In this document: positions 55,776-64,000 of the stretch, piece after piece
Numbering within the stretch: position 1 is the first letter of the stretch
How the letters are laid out: each line of letters begins with the position of its first letter
Assembly: GCA_020445255.1 (NCBI GenBank)
Contig: JAGRGY010000016.1
Span: 62,001-126,000 of the forward strand
DNA: 64,000 nt
Direction: 5' to 3'
Source: Gammaproteobacteria bacterium
GTDB taxonomy: Bacteria; Pseudomonadota; Gammaproteobacteria; Chromatiales; Chromatiaceae
Program-made: the position numbers and the translations under genes
Notes under the pieces: model-generated
Told to the model about the DNA's origin: nothing
What the model saw: the letters and a program-made list of their open reading frames with translations, nothing else
Database searches by the model: none

Positions 55776-56834
55776 ATGTCTGGTTCCGACCTTCTTTCCC
55801 AGGACGAGATCGACGCGCTGCTGCACGGCGTCGACAGCGGCGATGTCGAGACCGGCAGCGACGAGGTGCTGGATCCGGGGCAGGCGCGTGATTACGACTT
55901 CGCCAGCCAGGACCGCATTGTCCGCGGTCGTCTGCCGACGCTGGAGATGATCAACGAGCGCTTCGCGCGCTATTTCCGCACCAGCCTGTTCAACATGCTG
56001 CGTCGCAGCGCCGACATCTCGGTGTCAGGCGTGCAGATGCTCAAGTTCTCCGAATTCGTCCACAGCCTGTTCGTACCGACCAGTCTGAATATCACCCGGG
56101 TCGCGCCGTTGCGCGGCAAGTCACTGTTCGTGCTCGACCCGAAGCTCGTGTTCAGCGTCGTCGACAGCTTCTTCGGCGGCACCGGCCGATTTCACACCAA
56201 GATCGAAGGCCGCGACTTCACGCCGACCGAGCTGCGCGTGGTGCAGATCCTGCTGCGCATGGCCTACGGCGACCTGAAGATGTCGTGGCAACCGGTGCTC
56301 GACATCGATTTCGAGTACCTCAGTTCCGAGGTGAATCCGCAGTTCGCCAACATCGTGTCGCCGTCGGAGGTGGTCGTCGTGACGACGTTCAATGTCGATC
56401 TCGAGTCGGGTGGCGGTGATCTGTACATCTGTCTGCCGTACTCGATGCTTGAGCCGATCCGCGATCTGCTCGACGCCGGCGTGCAGAGTGACCGCGGCGA
56501 ACGTGATGAGCGCTGGGAGATGGCGATGCGCGAGGAGGTCATGGGCGCGAGCGTCGAGCTGAGCAGCGTTCTCGGCACGGCGACCTTGCCGTTGCGCGAG
56601 ATCGCCGGCCTGCGCGTGGGCGACGTGATCCAGCTCGACGTTGCCGACGAAGTCGAGGTCTGCGCCGAAAATCTTCCGATATTCCGTGGACAGCTCGGCG
56701 TACACAACAGCAGCTATGCGATCAAGGTGACACAGTGGATCGAACGTGCCAGTGCGCGCCAGCTGCACGCGCTGATGCACATGCCACCCGAAGAAAAGGC
56801 CACCGACATGGTCGTGGCGGCAAAGAAGGCCTGA
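55776..56834 (+). CDS. fliM: Flagellar motor switch protein FliM
   Basis: 352-aa C-ring protein. The N-terminal LLSQDEIDALL binds CheY-P. The middle FliM domain includes TPTELRVVQILLRMAYGD (a partial stretch). The C-terminal SpoA-like part ends around ENLPIFRGQLG. It sets rotation direction with FliG and FliN. Confidence 0.97.
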   Translation: MSGSDLLSQDEIDALLHGVDSGDVETGSDEVLDPGQARDYDFASQDRIVRGRLPTLEMINERFARYFRTSLFNMLRRSADISVSGVQMLKFSEFVHSLFVPTSLNITRVAPLRGKSLFVLDPKLVFSVVDSFFGGTGRFHTKIEGRDFTPTELRVVQILLRMAYGDLKMSWQPVLDIDFEYLSSEVNPQFANIVSPSEVVVVTTFNVDLESGGGDLYICLPYSMLEPIRDLLDAGVQSDRGERDERWEMAMREEVMGASVELSSVLGTATLPLREIAGLRVGDVIQLDVADEVEVCAENLPIFRGQLGVHNSSYAIKVTQWIERASARQLHALMHMPPEEKATDMVVAAKKA

Positions 56835-56850
56835 ACAGGCGGGACAAGAG

Positions 56851-57264
56851 ATGAGCGAAGACCAAAAGAGCGCCGATGAGGCATTGGCCGACGAATGGGC
56901 GGCCGCACTCGAGGAACAGGACGGCGATGGTGACGGCCCGGTCGCTGCTGCAGCGCAATTCGAGCAGCTGCACCCGGAAAGCCACGCTGGGATTTCGGGC
57001 GACGTCAAGATCGACGCGATTCTCGACGTCCCGATCACGATCGCGATGGAAATCGGGCGCGCGCGGATCAACATCCGCAACCTGCTGCAGCTGAACCAGG
57101 GATCCGTCGTCGAGCTCGACCGCCTCGCCGGTGAACCGATGGACGTGCTGGTCAACGGGACGCTGATCGCCCAGGGCGAGGTCGTCGTCGTCAACGAGAA
57201 GTTCGGCATCCGGTTGACCGACATCGTCAGCCCGAGCGATCGGGTCAAGAAGCTCGGTGGCTGA
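56851..57264 (+). CDS. fliN: Flagellar motor switch protein FliN
   Basis: 137-aa C-ring protein with an acidic N-terminal extension rich in Glu and Asp and a C-terminal SpoA domain (DVPITIAMEIGRARINIRNLL in pieces, then VVVVNEKFGIRLTDIVSPSDR). It starts 16 bases after fliM. fliO begins immediately after its stop. Confidence 0.96.
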   Translation: MSEDQKSADEALADEWAAALEEQDGDGDGPVAAAAQFEQLHPESHAGISGDVKIDAILDVPITIAMEIGRARINIRNLLQLNQGSVVELDRLAGEPMDVLVNGTLIAQGEVVVVNEKFGIRLTDIVSPSDRVKKLGG

Positions 57265-57699
57265 GTGCGTGGAATGCGACCGAATCACCCATTTGCCCTG
57301 ATGCCGGCGGCCGCTGCGCTGTTTGCGGTGCAGGCCGCGGCCGCCGCGGATACCGTTGCGGCGCGCAAGATCGAGTCGCCGCTGAGCGGCGTCAACGTGA
57401 TGGAGACCTTCGTAGGCCTGGCGATCGTGGTCGGCGTCATGCTTGCGCTCGCATGGCTGGTCAAGCGCTTCGTCCAGGTTCCCGGTATGGGTCGCGGTCA
57501 GGTGCAGGTGCTCGGCGGAGTTTCGCTGGGGGCGCGAGAAAAGGCCGTACTGCTGGCGGTAGACGGACGCAGACTGCTGGTCGGCGTCGCGCCGGGGCGC
57601 GTACAGACGCTGCTCGAACTCGGCACCGTGGAGGCCGAGGTTCCTGATTTTGCCGCCGAGCTCGGTGGTGCGACCGCGCGGCGCGAGGCGTCCCGATGA
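57265..57699 (+). CDS. fliO: Flagellar export protein FliO
   Basis: 144-aa membrane protein with a transmembrane helix near 46-67 and a cytoplasmic domain ([27 protein letters not shown]). Start is the GTG at 57265, immediately after fliN, with a GGTGG upstream; an ATG at 57274 is the alternative. It assembles the FliPQR export gate. Overlaps fliP by 4 bases. Confidence 0.88.
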   Translation: MRGMRPNHPFALMPAAAALFAVQAAAAADTVAARKIESPLSGVNVMETFVGLAIVVGVMLALAWLVKRFVQVPGMGRGQVQVLGGVSLGAREKAVLLAVDGRRLLVGVAPGRVQTLLELGTVEAEVPDFAAELGGATARREASR

Positions 57700-58430
57700 A
57701 GTCGTGGCTTCCGATGTTGGTGCTTCTGTTCAGCCCCGCGGCGCTGGCTGCGCCCGGTATCGATGCGTTGACGATGACGACCGGCCAGGGCGGCGAGCAG
57801 ACCTACACGCTGTCTATCCAGGTGTTGCTGGTGATGACGGCGCTGAGCATGCTGCCGGCAGCGCTGATCCTGATGACGTCGTTCACGCGCATCGTCATCG
57901 TGCTGTCGATCCTGCGCCAGGCACTTGGTACGGCGCAGACACCGTCGAACCAGATCCTGGTGGGGCTCGCGCTGTTCCTGACTTTTTTCATCATGAGCCC
58001 GGTGCTGAGTGAAATCTACGACACGGCACTGGCTCCGTACCTCGAAGACAAGATCACTGCGAACGAAGCACTCGATGCGGCGCGCAGGCCGTTGCGCGAG
58101 TTCATGCTGGCGCAGACACGTGACGACGACCTGGCGCTGTTTGCGCGCATCTCCGGGCAGGAGCACTTCGAGCACGAGACGGATGTGCCGTTCACGCTGC
58201 TGATGCCGGCCTTTGCCACCAGTGAATTGAAGACGGCATTCCAGATCGGCTTCCTGTTGTTCATTCCGTTCCTCGTCATCGACCTGGTGGTCGCCAGCGT
58301 GCTGATGTCGATGGGCATGATGATGTTGTCGCCGCTGATCATCTCGCTGCCGTTCAAGATCATGTTGTTCGTGTTGGTCGATGGCTGGGCGCTCGTGCTC
58401 GGCACGCTGGCCACCAGCTTCTACGTATAG
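57696..58430 (+). CDS. fliP: Flagellar export gate protein FliP
   Basis: 244-aa export gate protein with a cleavable signal peptide ([19 protein letters not shown]) and several helices. [37 protein letters not shown] is characteristic (given as [16 protein letters not shown]). It forms the core pentamer with FliR. Confidence 0.97.
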   Translation: MKSWLPMLVLLFSPAALAAPGIDALTMTTGQGGEQTYTLSIQVLLVMTALSMLPAALILMTSFTRIVIVLSILRQALGTAQTPSNQILVGLALFLTFFIMSPVLSEIYDTALAPYLEDKITANEALDAARRPLREFMLAQTRDDDLALFARISGQEHFEHETDVPFTLLMPAFATSELKTAFQIGFLLFIPFLVIDLVVASVLMSMGMMMLSPLIISLPFKIMLFVLVDGWALVLGTLATSFYV

Positions 58431-58439
58431 GAGGTTGCG

Positions 58440-58709
58440 ATGGATGCCGATACCGTCGTCACGGTCGGACGCCAGGCCATGGAGGTGACCATGCTGCTGG
58501 CGGCACCTATCCTGCTGAGCTCACTGGTGGTCGGCCTGCTGATTGCGATGTTCCAGGCGGTCACCCAGATCAACGAGATGACGCTGAGCTTCGTGCCGAA
58601 GCTGATCGTTGTCGCCGTGGTCATGATGGTTGCCGGATCCTGGATGCTGAGCCAGATCACCGGGTTCATGCGGCAGCTGGTCGAAAACATCCCGTATCTG
58701 ATCGGATAG
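58440..58709 (+). CDS. fliQ: Flagellar export gate protein FliQ
   Basis: 89-aa two-helix protein with the typical QAMEVTMLLAAPILLSSLVVGLLIAMFQAVTQINE (partial: FQAVTQINEMTLSFVPK). It starts with an AGGAGG site and belongs to the gate with FliP and FliR. Confidence 0.97.
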   Translation: MDADTVVTVGRQAMEVTMLLAAPILLSSLVVGLLIAMFQAVTQINEMTLSFVPKLIVVAVVMMVAGSWMLSQITGFMRQLVENIPYLIG

Positions 58710-58727
58710 GCGCGGGTCGGGCCGGGC

Positions 58728-59504
58728 ATGGAGTTCACGACCACCCAGATCAACCAGTGGCTGGCCGACTTCTTCTGGCCGCTGCTACGGATCGCGGCAA
58801 TGCTGATGGCGGCACCGGTATTCAGCATTCGTCAGATTCCGGCTCGGTTCAGGATCGTGCTGGCGGTGCTGATCACGCTGCTGGTGCAGCCGGTATTGCC
58901 GGCCGCACCGGTAATTCCGGTGTTTTCCGCCGAAGCCCTGCTGGTCGCCGTGCAGCAGATCGGCATCGGGGCTGCACTGGGGTTTCTGCTGCAGATGGCC
59001 TTCAACGCACTGATCTTCGGTGGTCAGGTCATGGCCTATAGCATGGGACTCGGATTCGCCAGTATGGTCGATCCGGCGAACGGGGTGCAGGTGCCGGTTG
59101 TTGCACAGTTCTGGCTCATCCTCGCAATGATCGCTTTCCTGATGATGAACGGTCATCTGGTACTGATCGCGGCGATCGTCGACAGCTTCAGCGTGCTGCC
59201 GATATCCATCGACGCTTTTGGCCGCGCGGGTCTTTGGGAACTGCTCGGTTGGGCTTCGCGCATGTTCGCCGCCGGACTGCTGATGGCGATGCCTGTCATC
59301 ATCGCGCTGCTGCTGGTCAACATCGGCATGGGCGTGGTGTCGCGCGCCGCCCCGCAGCTGAATATCTTCGCGATCGGCTTCCCGATCACGCTGATGATGG
59401 GTTTCGTACTGATCTGGGTGACGCTGCCCCAGGTGATGGCCAATTTTGCCGCACTGGTCGGGCAGACCCTCGACCATTCGGCGGCGACGCTCGGCGCGGG
59501 GTGA
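58728..59504 (+). CDS. fliR: Flagellar export gate protein FliR
   Basis: 258-aa membrane protein with about six helices. PARFRIVLAVLITLLVQP and MAYSMGLGFASMVDPANG are typical. It lies 18 bases after fliQ and 6 before flhB. Confidence 0.96.
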   Translation: MEFTTTQINQWLADFFWPLLRIAAMLMAAPVFSIRQIPARFRIVLAVLITLLVQPVLPAAPVIPVFSAEALLVAVQQIGIGAALGFLLQMAFNALIFGGQVMAYSMGLGFASMVDPANGVQVPVVAQFWLILAMIAFLMMNGHLVLIAAIVDSFSVLPISIDAFGRAGLWELLGWASRMFAAGLLMAMPVIIALLLVNIGMGVVSRAAPQLNIFAIGFPITLMMGFVLIWVTLPQVMANFAALVGQTLDHSAATLGAG

Positions 59505-59510
59505 ACGGGC

Positions 59511-60644
59511 ATGGCCGAGAATCAGGACGGGCAGGAAAAGTCACAGGAACCGACAGCCAAGCGTGTCACCGAGGCCCGCCGCAAGGGCCAGATCCCGCGC
59601 TCGCGCGAGCTGAACACGATGGCGATTACGATGTTCGGCCTGGCGTCGCTGATCATGTTGGGTCCCCGGTTCGCGAGCGGACTGCATACACTGTTCGAGG
59701 AACAGTTCTCGCTGCCGCGCAAGGATATCTTCGACACCGCCGCGATGATGGCGCACCTGATCAAGGCGATCGGTGATGCGCTGCAGATGCTGCTGCCGTT
59801 CTTTGGCCTGATGGTCGCGATCGCGATCCTGTCGTCGGTCGTGCTGGGGGGGTTGAACGTCAGCTTCGAGGCGATGCAGCCGAAGCTGTCAAAGATCAAT
59901 CCGCTGCAGGGATTCAAACGCATCTTCTCGGTCAAGGGCCTGATGGAACTGGTCAAGTCGATCGGCAAGTTCGCGTTGGTCGGCAGCGCGACCGTCTTGC
60001 TTCTGAACTCGCTGAGCAACGATTTGCTCGGCCTCAGCCAGCTCGATATCGACCGGGCCATCGGCAAGGGCATGACATTGGTGGCCTGGTCGTCGGTGGC
60101 GCTGGCGTCCACGCTGATCCTGATGGCCGCGATCGATGTGCCGTTCCAGCTCTGGCAGCACCGGCACGATCTGAAGATGACGCAGCAGGAAGTGCGTGAC
60201 GAGTTGAAGGAGACCGAGGGTCGCCCGGAGGTCAAGGGGCGCATCCGCCAGATGCAGCGTGAGATCGCGCAGCGGCGCATGATGCAGGAGGTGCCGAAGG
60301 CTGACGTCGTGGTCACCAACCCGACCCATTATGCAGTCGCACTGCGTTACGACCCGGACAAGATGTACGCGCCGATCGTGGTCGCGATGGGCAAGGACCT
60401 GATCGCGGCCAACATTCGCGATATTGCGGCGGCGCACGACGTGCCACAGGTTGAGGCGCCGGAGCTCGCCCGGGCGATCTACTTCAATACCGAACTGAAC
60501 CAGGCCATTCCCGCCGCACTGTTCCTGGCGGTCGCCCAGCTGCTCGCCTACGTGTTCCAACTGCGTGCGTGGCAGGAGACAGGCGGTGACATTCCGACAC
60601 CACCGCAGGACTACCCGGTCCCAGAGGATTACCGCCATGCGTAG
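59511..60644 (+). CDS. flhB: Flagellar export switch protein FlhB
   Basis: 377-aa protein with four transmembrane helices and a cytoplasmic domain with the self-cleavage motif NPTH (in VVTNPTHYAVALRY), which switches export from hook to filament proteins. EKSQEPTAKRVTEARRKGQIPRSREL is the usual N-terminus (in parts). flhA starts 36 bases after its stop. Confidence 0.97.
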   Translation: MAENQDGQEKSQEPTAKRVTEARRKGQIPRSRELNTMAITMFGLASLIMLGPRFASGLHTLFEEQFSLPRKDIFDTAAMMAHLIKAIGDALQMLLPFFGLMVAIAILSSVVLGGLNVSFEAMQPKLSKINPLQGFKRIFSVKGLMELVKSIGKFALVGSATVLLLNSLSNDLLGLSQLDIDRAIGKGMTLVAWSSVALASTLILMAAIDVPFQLWQHRHDLKMTQQEVRDELKETEGRPEVKGRIRQMQREIAQRRMMQEVPKADVVVTNPTHYAVALRYDPDKMYAPIVVAMGKDLIAANIRDIAAAHDVPQVEAPELARAIYFNTELNQAIPAALFLAVAQLLAYVFQLRAWQETGGDIPTPPQDYPVPEDYRHA

Positions 60645-60680
60645 GTGTCGAGGAAGCGCGACGAACCGGAGGGCAGGTTG

Positions 60681-62780
60681 ATGGAAATGGTACTGGGTGC
60701 ATTTCGTCAGGTCGGCGCGCGCGGGATGGGTGCGCCACTGATCATTCTGATGCTGCTGGCGATGGTGGTGTTGCCGCTGCCGCCGTTCCTGCTCGACCTG
60801 TTTTTCACCTTCAACATCGCATTGTCACTGGTCGTGCTACTGGTCACCGTGTATGCACTGCGGCCACTCGACTTTGCCATGTTCCCGTCGATGCTGCTGG
60901 TCGCAACGCTGCTGCGCCTGGCGCTGAACGTAGCGTCGACACGCATCGTGCTGCTCGAGGGCCACAACGGAGGCGATGCGGCCGGCAAGGTCATCGAGGC
61001 CTTCGGTGAGTTCGTGATCGGTGGAAACTACGCGGTTGGACTGGTCGTGTTCCTGATCCTTGTCATCATCAACTTCGTGGTCGTGACCAAGGGAGCCGGG
61101 CGCGTGTCCGAGGTGTCGGCACGTTTCACTCTCGACGCGATGCCGGGCAAGCAGATGGCGATCGACGCCGACCTGAACACCGGCCTGATCGATCAGGACG
61201 AGGCGCGGCGCCGGCGCGACGAGGTCTCACGCGAGGCCGATTTCTACGGCGCGATGGACGGTGCATCGAAGTTCGTACGCGGTGATGCCATTGCGGGCAT
61301 CCTGATCCTGATGATCAACATCATCGGCGGTCTGGCGATCGGCATGGGCCAGCACGGTCTCGACCTGAGCACTGCGATGCGCTTTTATGCCCTGCTGACG
61401 ATCGGTGACGGCCTGGTCGCGCAATTGCCGTCACTGCTGCTGTCGACGTCGGCGGCGATCATCGTCACCCGGGTGTCGAGCGCCGAGGACCTCGGCAGTC
61501 AGGTGGCGACGCAGCTGCTCGACAATCCGCGTGCGCTGGCGATCACGGCGGCGATCCTGCTGCTGCTCGGTTTGATCCCCGGCATGCCGAATCTGGTCTT
61601 CCTGCTGCTCGGCGGCGGCGTCGCGGGGCTGGCGCACATGATTGCGAAGCGCAAGCGTCAGCCCGCCAAGGTGGACGACGAGCCGGCGGTACCGGTTGCG
61701 GTCCCGGAGGGCGGCAGTGATGTACGCGAGCTGACCTGGCAGGACGTGCAGCCGGTCGATGTGATTGGCCTCGAGGTCGGATATCGGCTGATCCCGCTGG
61801 TCGACCGCGAGCAGGGCGGTCAGCTGATGAACCGCATCAAGGGCGTGCGGCGCAAGCTGTCGCAGGAACTCGGGTTCCTGGTTCAGTCGGTACACATCCG
61901 CGACAACCTCGACCTTGCGCCCAACGCCTACCGCATCACGCTCAACGGCGTGCCGGTCGGCGAGGCCGAGGTGTTCGTCGACCGCGAGATGGCGATCAAT
62001 CCGGGCAAGGTGTTCGGCGAGCTCAAGGGCATGGCGACGCGCGACCCGGCATTCGGTCTCGACGCGGTGTGGATCGATGCCGGTCAGCGCGACCAGGCCC
62101 AGACCATGGGCTACACCGTCGTCGATGCCAGCACGGTGGTGGCGACACACCTCAGCGAGTTGCTGCAGAGCCACGCGCACGAACTGCTCGGCCACGACGA
62201 GGTCCAGCAACTTCTCGACAACCTCGGTCAGATCGCGCCGAAACTGGTCGAAGACCTGGTGCCCAAGCTGCTGCCGCTGGCGGTCGTCCTGCGGGTCCTG
62301 CAGAACCTGTTGCACGAAGGTGTACCGATCCGTGACATGCGTACGATCGCCGAAACGCTGGCCGAGCAGGCGACCAAGACCCAGGATGCCTCCAGCCTCA
62401 CCGCCACGGTGCGCGTCGCGTTGTCGCGGTCGATCGTGCAGCAGGTCGTCGGCCCGGCGGGCGAGATACCGGTCATCGTCCTCGACCCGTCACTCGAACG
62501 GTTGCTGCAGCAGACGCTGGCGAATGCCGGCGAAGACGGTGCCGGTGTCGAGCCCGGTATGCTTGAACAACTACAGCAGGCACTGCAGGAGACTGCGCGC
62601 CAGCAGGAACTCAGCGGTGAGGACGGGGTGCTGCTGGTTGCGGCGGGGATTCGTCCATGGATGGCCAAGTTCGCCCGTCACAGCGTGCCGGGCCTGCGCG
62701 TGTTGTCGTACAACGAGATCCCGGACAACCGTCAGATCAAGGTGGTGCGCACCATTGGTCGCAACGAGCGGCTGTCCTGA
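60681..62780 (+). CDS. flhA: Flagellar export gate protein FlhA
   Basis: 699-aa nonamer-forming gate protein: eight transmembrane helices in the first half and a large cytoplasmic substrate-docking domain. The ATG at 60681 with GGAGGG 7 bases upstream is preferred over the GTG at 60645, which would add twelve residues. DFAMFPSMLLVATLLRLALNVASTRIVLL and the FHIPEP stretch KGAGRVSEVSARFTLDAMPGKQMAIDADLN (partially listed) are family marks. No flhF/fleN genes follow; the window turns to another strand. Confidence 0.95.
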   Translation: MEMVLGAFRQVGARGMGAPLIILMLLAMVVLPLPPFLLDLFFTFNIALSLVVLLVTVYALRPLDFAMFPSMLLVATLLRLALNVASTRIVLLEGHNGGDAAGKVIEAFGEFVIGGNYAVGLVVFLILVIINFVVVTKGAGRVSEVSARFTLDAMPGKQMAIDADLNTGLIDQDEARRRRDEVSREADFYGAMDGASKFVRGDAIAGILILMINIIGGLAIGMGQHGLDLSTAMRFYALLTIGDGLVAQLPSLLLSTSAAIIVTRVSSAEDLGSQVATQLLDNPRALAITAAILLLLGLIPGMPNLVFLLLGGGVAGLAHMIAKRKRQPAKVDDEPAVPVAVPEGGSDVRELTWQDVQPVDVIGLEVGYRLIPLVDREQGGQLMNRIKGVRRKLSQELGFLVQSVHIRDNLDLAPNAYRITLNGVPVGEAEVFVDREMAINPGKVFGELKGMATRDPAFGLDAVWIDAGQRDQAQTMGYTVVDASTVVATHLSELLQSHAHELLGHDEVQQLLDNLGQIAPKLVEDLVPKLLPLAVVLRVLQNLLHEGVPIRDMRTIAETLAEQATKTQDASSLTATVRVALSRSIVQQVVGPAGEIPVIVLDPSLERLLQQTLANAGEDGAGVEPGMLEQLQQALQETARQQELSGEDGVLLVAAGIRPWMAKFARHSVPGLRVLSYNEIPDNRQIKVVRTIGRNERLS

Positions 62781-62869
62781 GTGCGGACGCCCTGAACGGT
62801 TGTCGCGGCATGCGTTGGCACGGTCGATGCGCGATCCCAAGGCAGGCAACAGCAGTCCCGTAAACAGTA

Positions 62870-62897
62870 GGCCCCGACGCCTTGCGGCATCGGGGCC
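62870..62897. terminator. Hairpin between convergent flhA and PEP-CTERM genes
   Basis: GGCCCCGA-C-GCC, loop TTGC, GGC-A-TCGGGGCC forms an 8-bp stem plus a 3-bp stem with one C-A mismatch. It lies between two convergent genes and could stop transcription from either side, but there is no T tract on either strand. Confidence 0.45.
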
Positions 62898-62941
62898 CTC
62901 AAGCATCCGCGACAGTGCCTCGCGGGATACGCGCGTCGACG

Positions 62942-63763
62942 CTATCCGTGTGGCGCAAGTCTGACCCGCCGGGAACGGAGACCCAGTCCCAGCGTACTGA
63001 GGATGCCGGAACCAAACAGCAGCAGCGTGGCCGGAATCGGCACGGCGGCGGCGATGCCCTGGAAATTTCCACTCCCGGCGAGACACCACTCACCGGCTGC
63101 GCCCGTGCAGGCGGGGTCGTTCTGGTTCAGGGCGAGATTGGTACTGATCGTTCCGACGGTCAGGTCGGCCAAGCCACCGGCGTTGTCGGGAATGCCATTG
63201 CCGTCGAGGAGGTCGGCGACGCTGGGAAGGCCGAACGCACCGCTGGTATCCACGTCCAGCAACCCGGTGCCGCCAACATTCAGGAACACGCCGCCGGACA
63301 GGGTTCCGAACGCGAACAGTTCGGCGCTCGGTGTGGCAATACCGCCGAGATTCGCATGGCCGTTGAACTGCACCCACGGATCGAGCGCTTGGATGTCCGT
63401 GAGGTTCTGCGCCGACGATTGGTCGGAGAGATTGAATTCCAGTCCTTTGTAGACTTTGACCACCCCATCGACGAACTCGACCGTACTGGGCGAGAAGTTC
63501 TGCGAGGTGTAGGTGAACACGTAGTAAAGCTTGTCAGCGCCCGCGTAGTTCGTCAGCCCGTTGATCGTCGTGATCTCGCCGTAGCCGGTCAAAGTCTGTC
63601 CGTTACCCGTGATCAGGGTCTGCGCCAGCGTCCCTGTCTCGATGTGCGACAGTGAACCGGTCGAACCAAAATCGACTCCACCGACGATCATCGCTGAGGC
63701 GCCGCCAGAACTCATCGCAGCGGCCAGTGCGGCAGAGAAAGCCAAGTAGCTCAAATTCTTCAT
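62942..63763 (-). CDS. PEP-CTERM-type exported protein
   Basis: 273-aa exported protein from an ATG with GGAGGGGG 4 bases upstream. Signal peptide (cleavage near GASA, about residue 24), then a beta-rich, Gly/Asn/Thr-rich domain. The C-terminus carries the sorting signal VPIPATLLLFGSGILSTLGL with an RSRR basic end, a variant of VPEPATLLLLGSGL (Ile in place of Glu). Exosortase would cut and attach such proteins at the cell surface. The glycosyltransferase at 38409-39623 supports a PEP-CTERM system in this genome. The passenger domain's function is unknown. Confidence 0.85.
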   Translation of the reverse strand: MKNLSYLAFSAALAAAMSSGGASAMIVGGVDFGSTGSLSHIETGTLAQTLITGNGQTLTGYGEITTINGLTNYAGADKLYYVFTYTSQNFSPSTVEFVDGVVKVYKGLEFNLSDQSSAQNLTDIQALDPWVQFNGHANLGGIATPSAELFAFGTLSGGVFLNVGGTGLLDVDTSGAFGLPSVADLLDGNGIPDNAGGLADLTVGTISTNLALNQNDPACTGAAGEWCLAGSGNFQGIAAAVPIPATLLLFGSGILSTLGLGLRSRRVRLAPHG

Positions 63764-64000
63764 CGATCCCCCTCCAGCGCTCTTTGTCCAAGAGCTCGGC
63801 ATCCGTGATTGGTCTTTTTTTCCCAAGGTCTGCAGCGCCCGTTTTTTATCGGCGGGGGGGTCGGGCGTCGATACGACTCTTCCCCCGTCGTTGATGTTTT
63901 TCTGGCCCGACGCCCGCGACCTGCCGGAGGCGCGTCGAACACAAGCGTTATTTCGCGTGATGCTATGCCGCGTCAGCGTCGTTGGCAAGGCGGTTCTGCA

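Overview
The window looks like a contiguous piece of chromosome from a high-GC, flagellated, Gram-negative gammaproteobacterium. The evidence is the znuA-zur-znuC-znuB order, the EpmA/EpmB/EF-P set, the queA-tgt-yajC-secD-secF run, yadGH-type ABC genes, a FimX-type protein and a fliLMNOPQR-flhBA block with a sigma54 promoter. A sulfide:quinone-reductase-like flavoprotein, a TauE/SafE exporter and a PEP-CTERM protein would fit a sulfur-oxidising Chromatiales-like lineage, but that placement is inference. I saw no insertion sequence, prophage, CRISPR array or rRNA. One tRNA (Leu-CAA) is present.

Layout. 1-4.9 kb: the end of an RND adaptor and its permease, which carries an unusual Ala/Lys-rich C-terminal tail. 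4.9-9.35 kb: the least explained region. Three consecutive small secreted proteins share a scattered [F/W/L]-R-P motif. They are followed by a ParA/MinD-like ATPase, a membrane-anchored TPR protein and a membrane protein with a Met-rich helical tail, ending at a good terminator. A near-consensus sigma70 promoter, whose -35 lies inside a perfect palindrome, and DnaA-box-like sites precede the second secreted protein. 9.5-13.6 kb (minus): a FimX-like REC/PAS/GGDEF/EAL protein with degenerate catalytic motifs, and an upstream partner carrying a PilZ-like motif. 13.8-16.5 kb: epmB, efp and epmA. 16.5-20.8 kb: an ankyrin lipoprotein, psd, an Sco-like protein without the copper cysteines, a class V aminotransferase, msrB and an orphan gene.

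21-24 kb: a PhoQ/PhoP-like two-component system with a PepSY protein, and a glycine-zipper protein. 24-27 kb: the complete zinc-uptake operon with its repressor and a good Zur box. 27-29.6 kb: a class III adenylate cyclase and a TPR lipoprotein. 29.6-31.5 kb: nhaD and tRNA-Leu. 31.5-37 kb: queA, tgt, yajC, secD, secF. 37-39.6 kb: two glycosyltransferases, the second of the exosortase/PEP-CTERM-associated type. 39.7-43.4 kb: metY, a split Aer-like aerotaxis receptor (PAS protein plus transducer with a CZB domain) behind a sigma28-like promoter, and a small orphan.

43.5-55 kb: a HerA-like ATPase, the SQR-like flavoprotein, the TauE/SafE exporter, a 0.6-kb stretch with no convincing gene, an aminotransferase, acetoacetyl-CoA synthetase, yadG-yadH, an MFS protein and a membrane zinc peptidase. 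55.2-62.8 kb: the flagellar C-ring and export-gate operon. 62.9-63.8 kb: a PEP-CTERM protein on the minus strand.

The functional themes are envelope and secretion (RND, SecDF, psd, glycosyltransferases, PEP-CTERM), motility and taxis (fli/flh, Aer, FimX), translation quality (EF-P, Q-tRNA) and metal homeostasis. The 4.9-9.35 kb cluster is the best candidate for an undescribed system. The split Aer-CZB receptor, the FimX/PilZ-like pair and the tailed RND pump come next.
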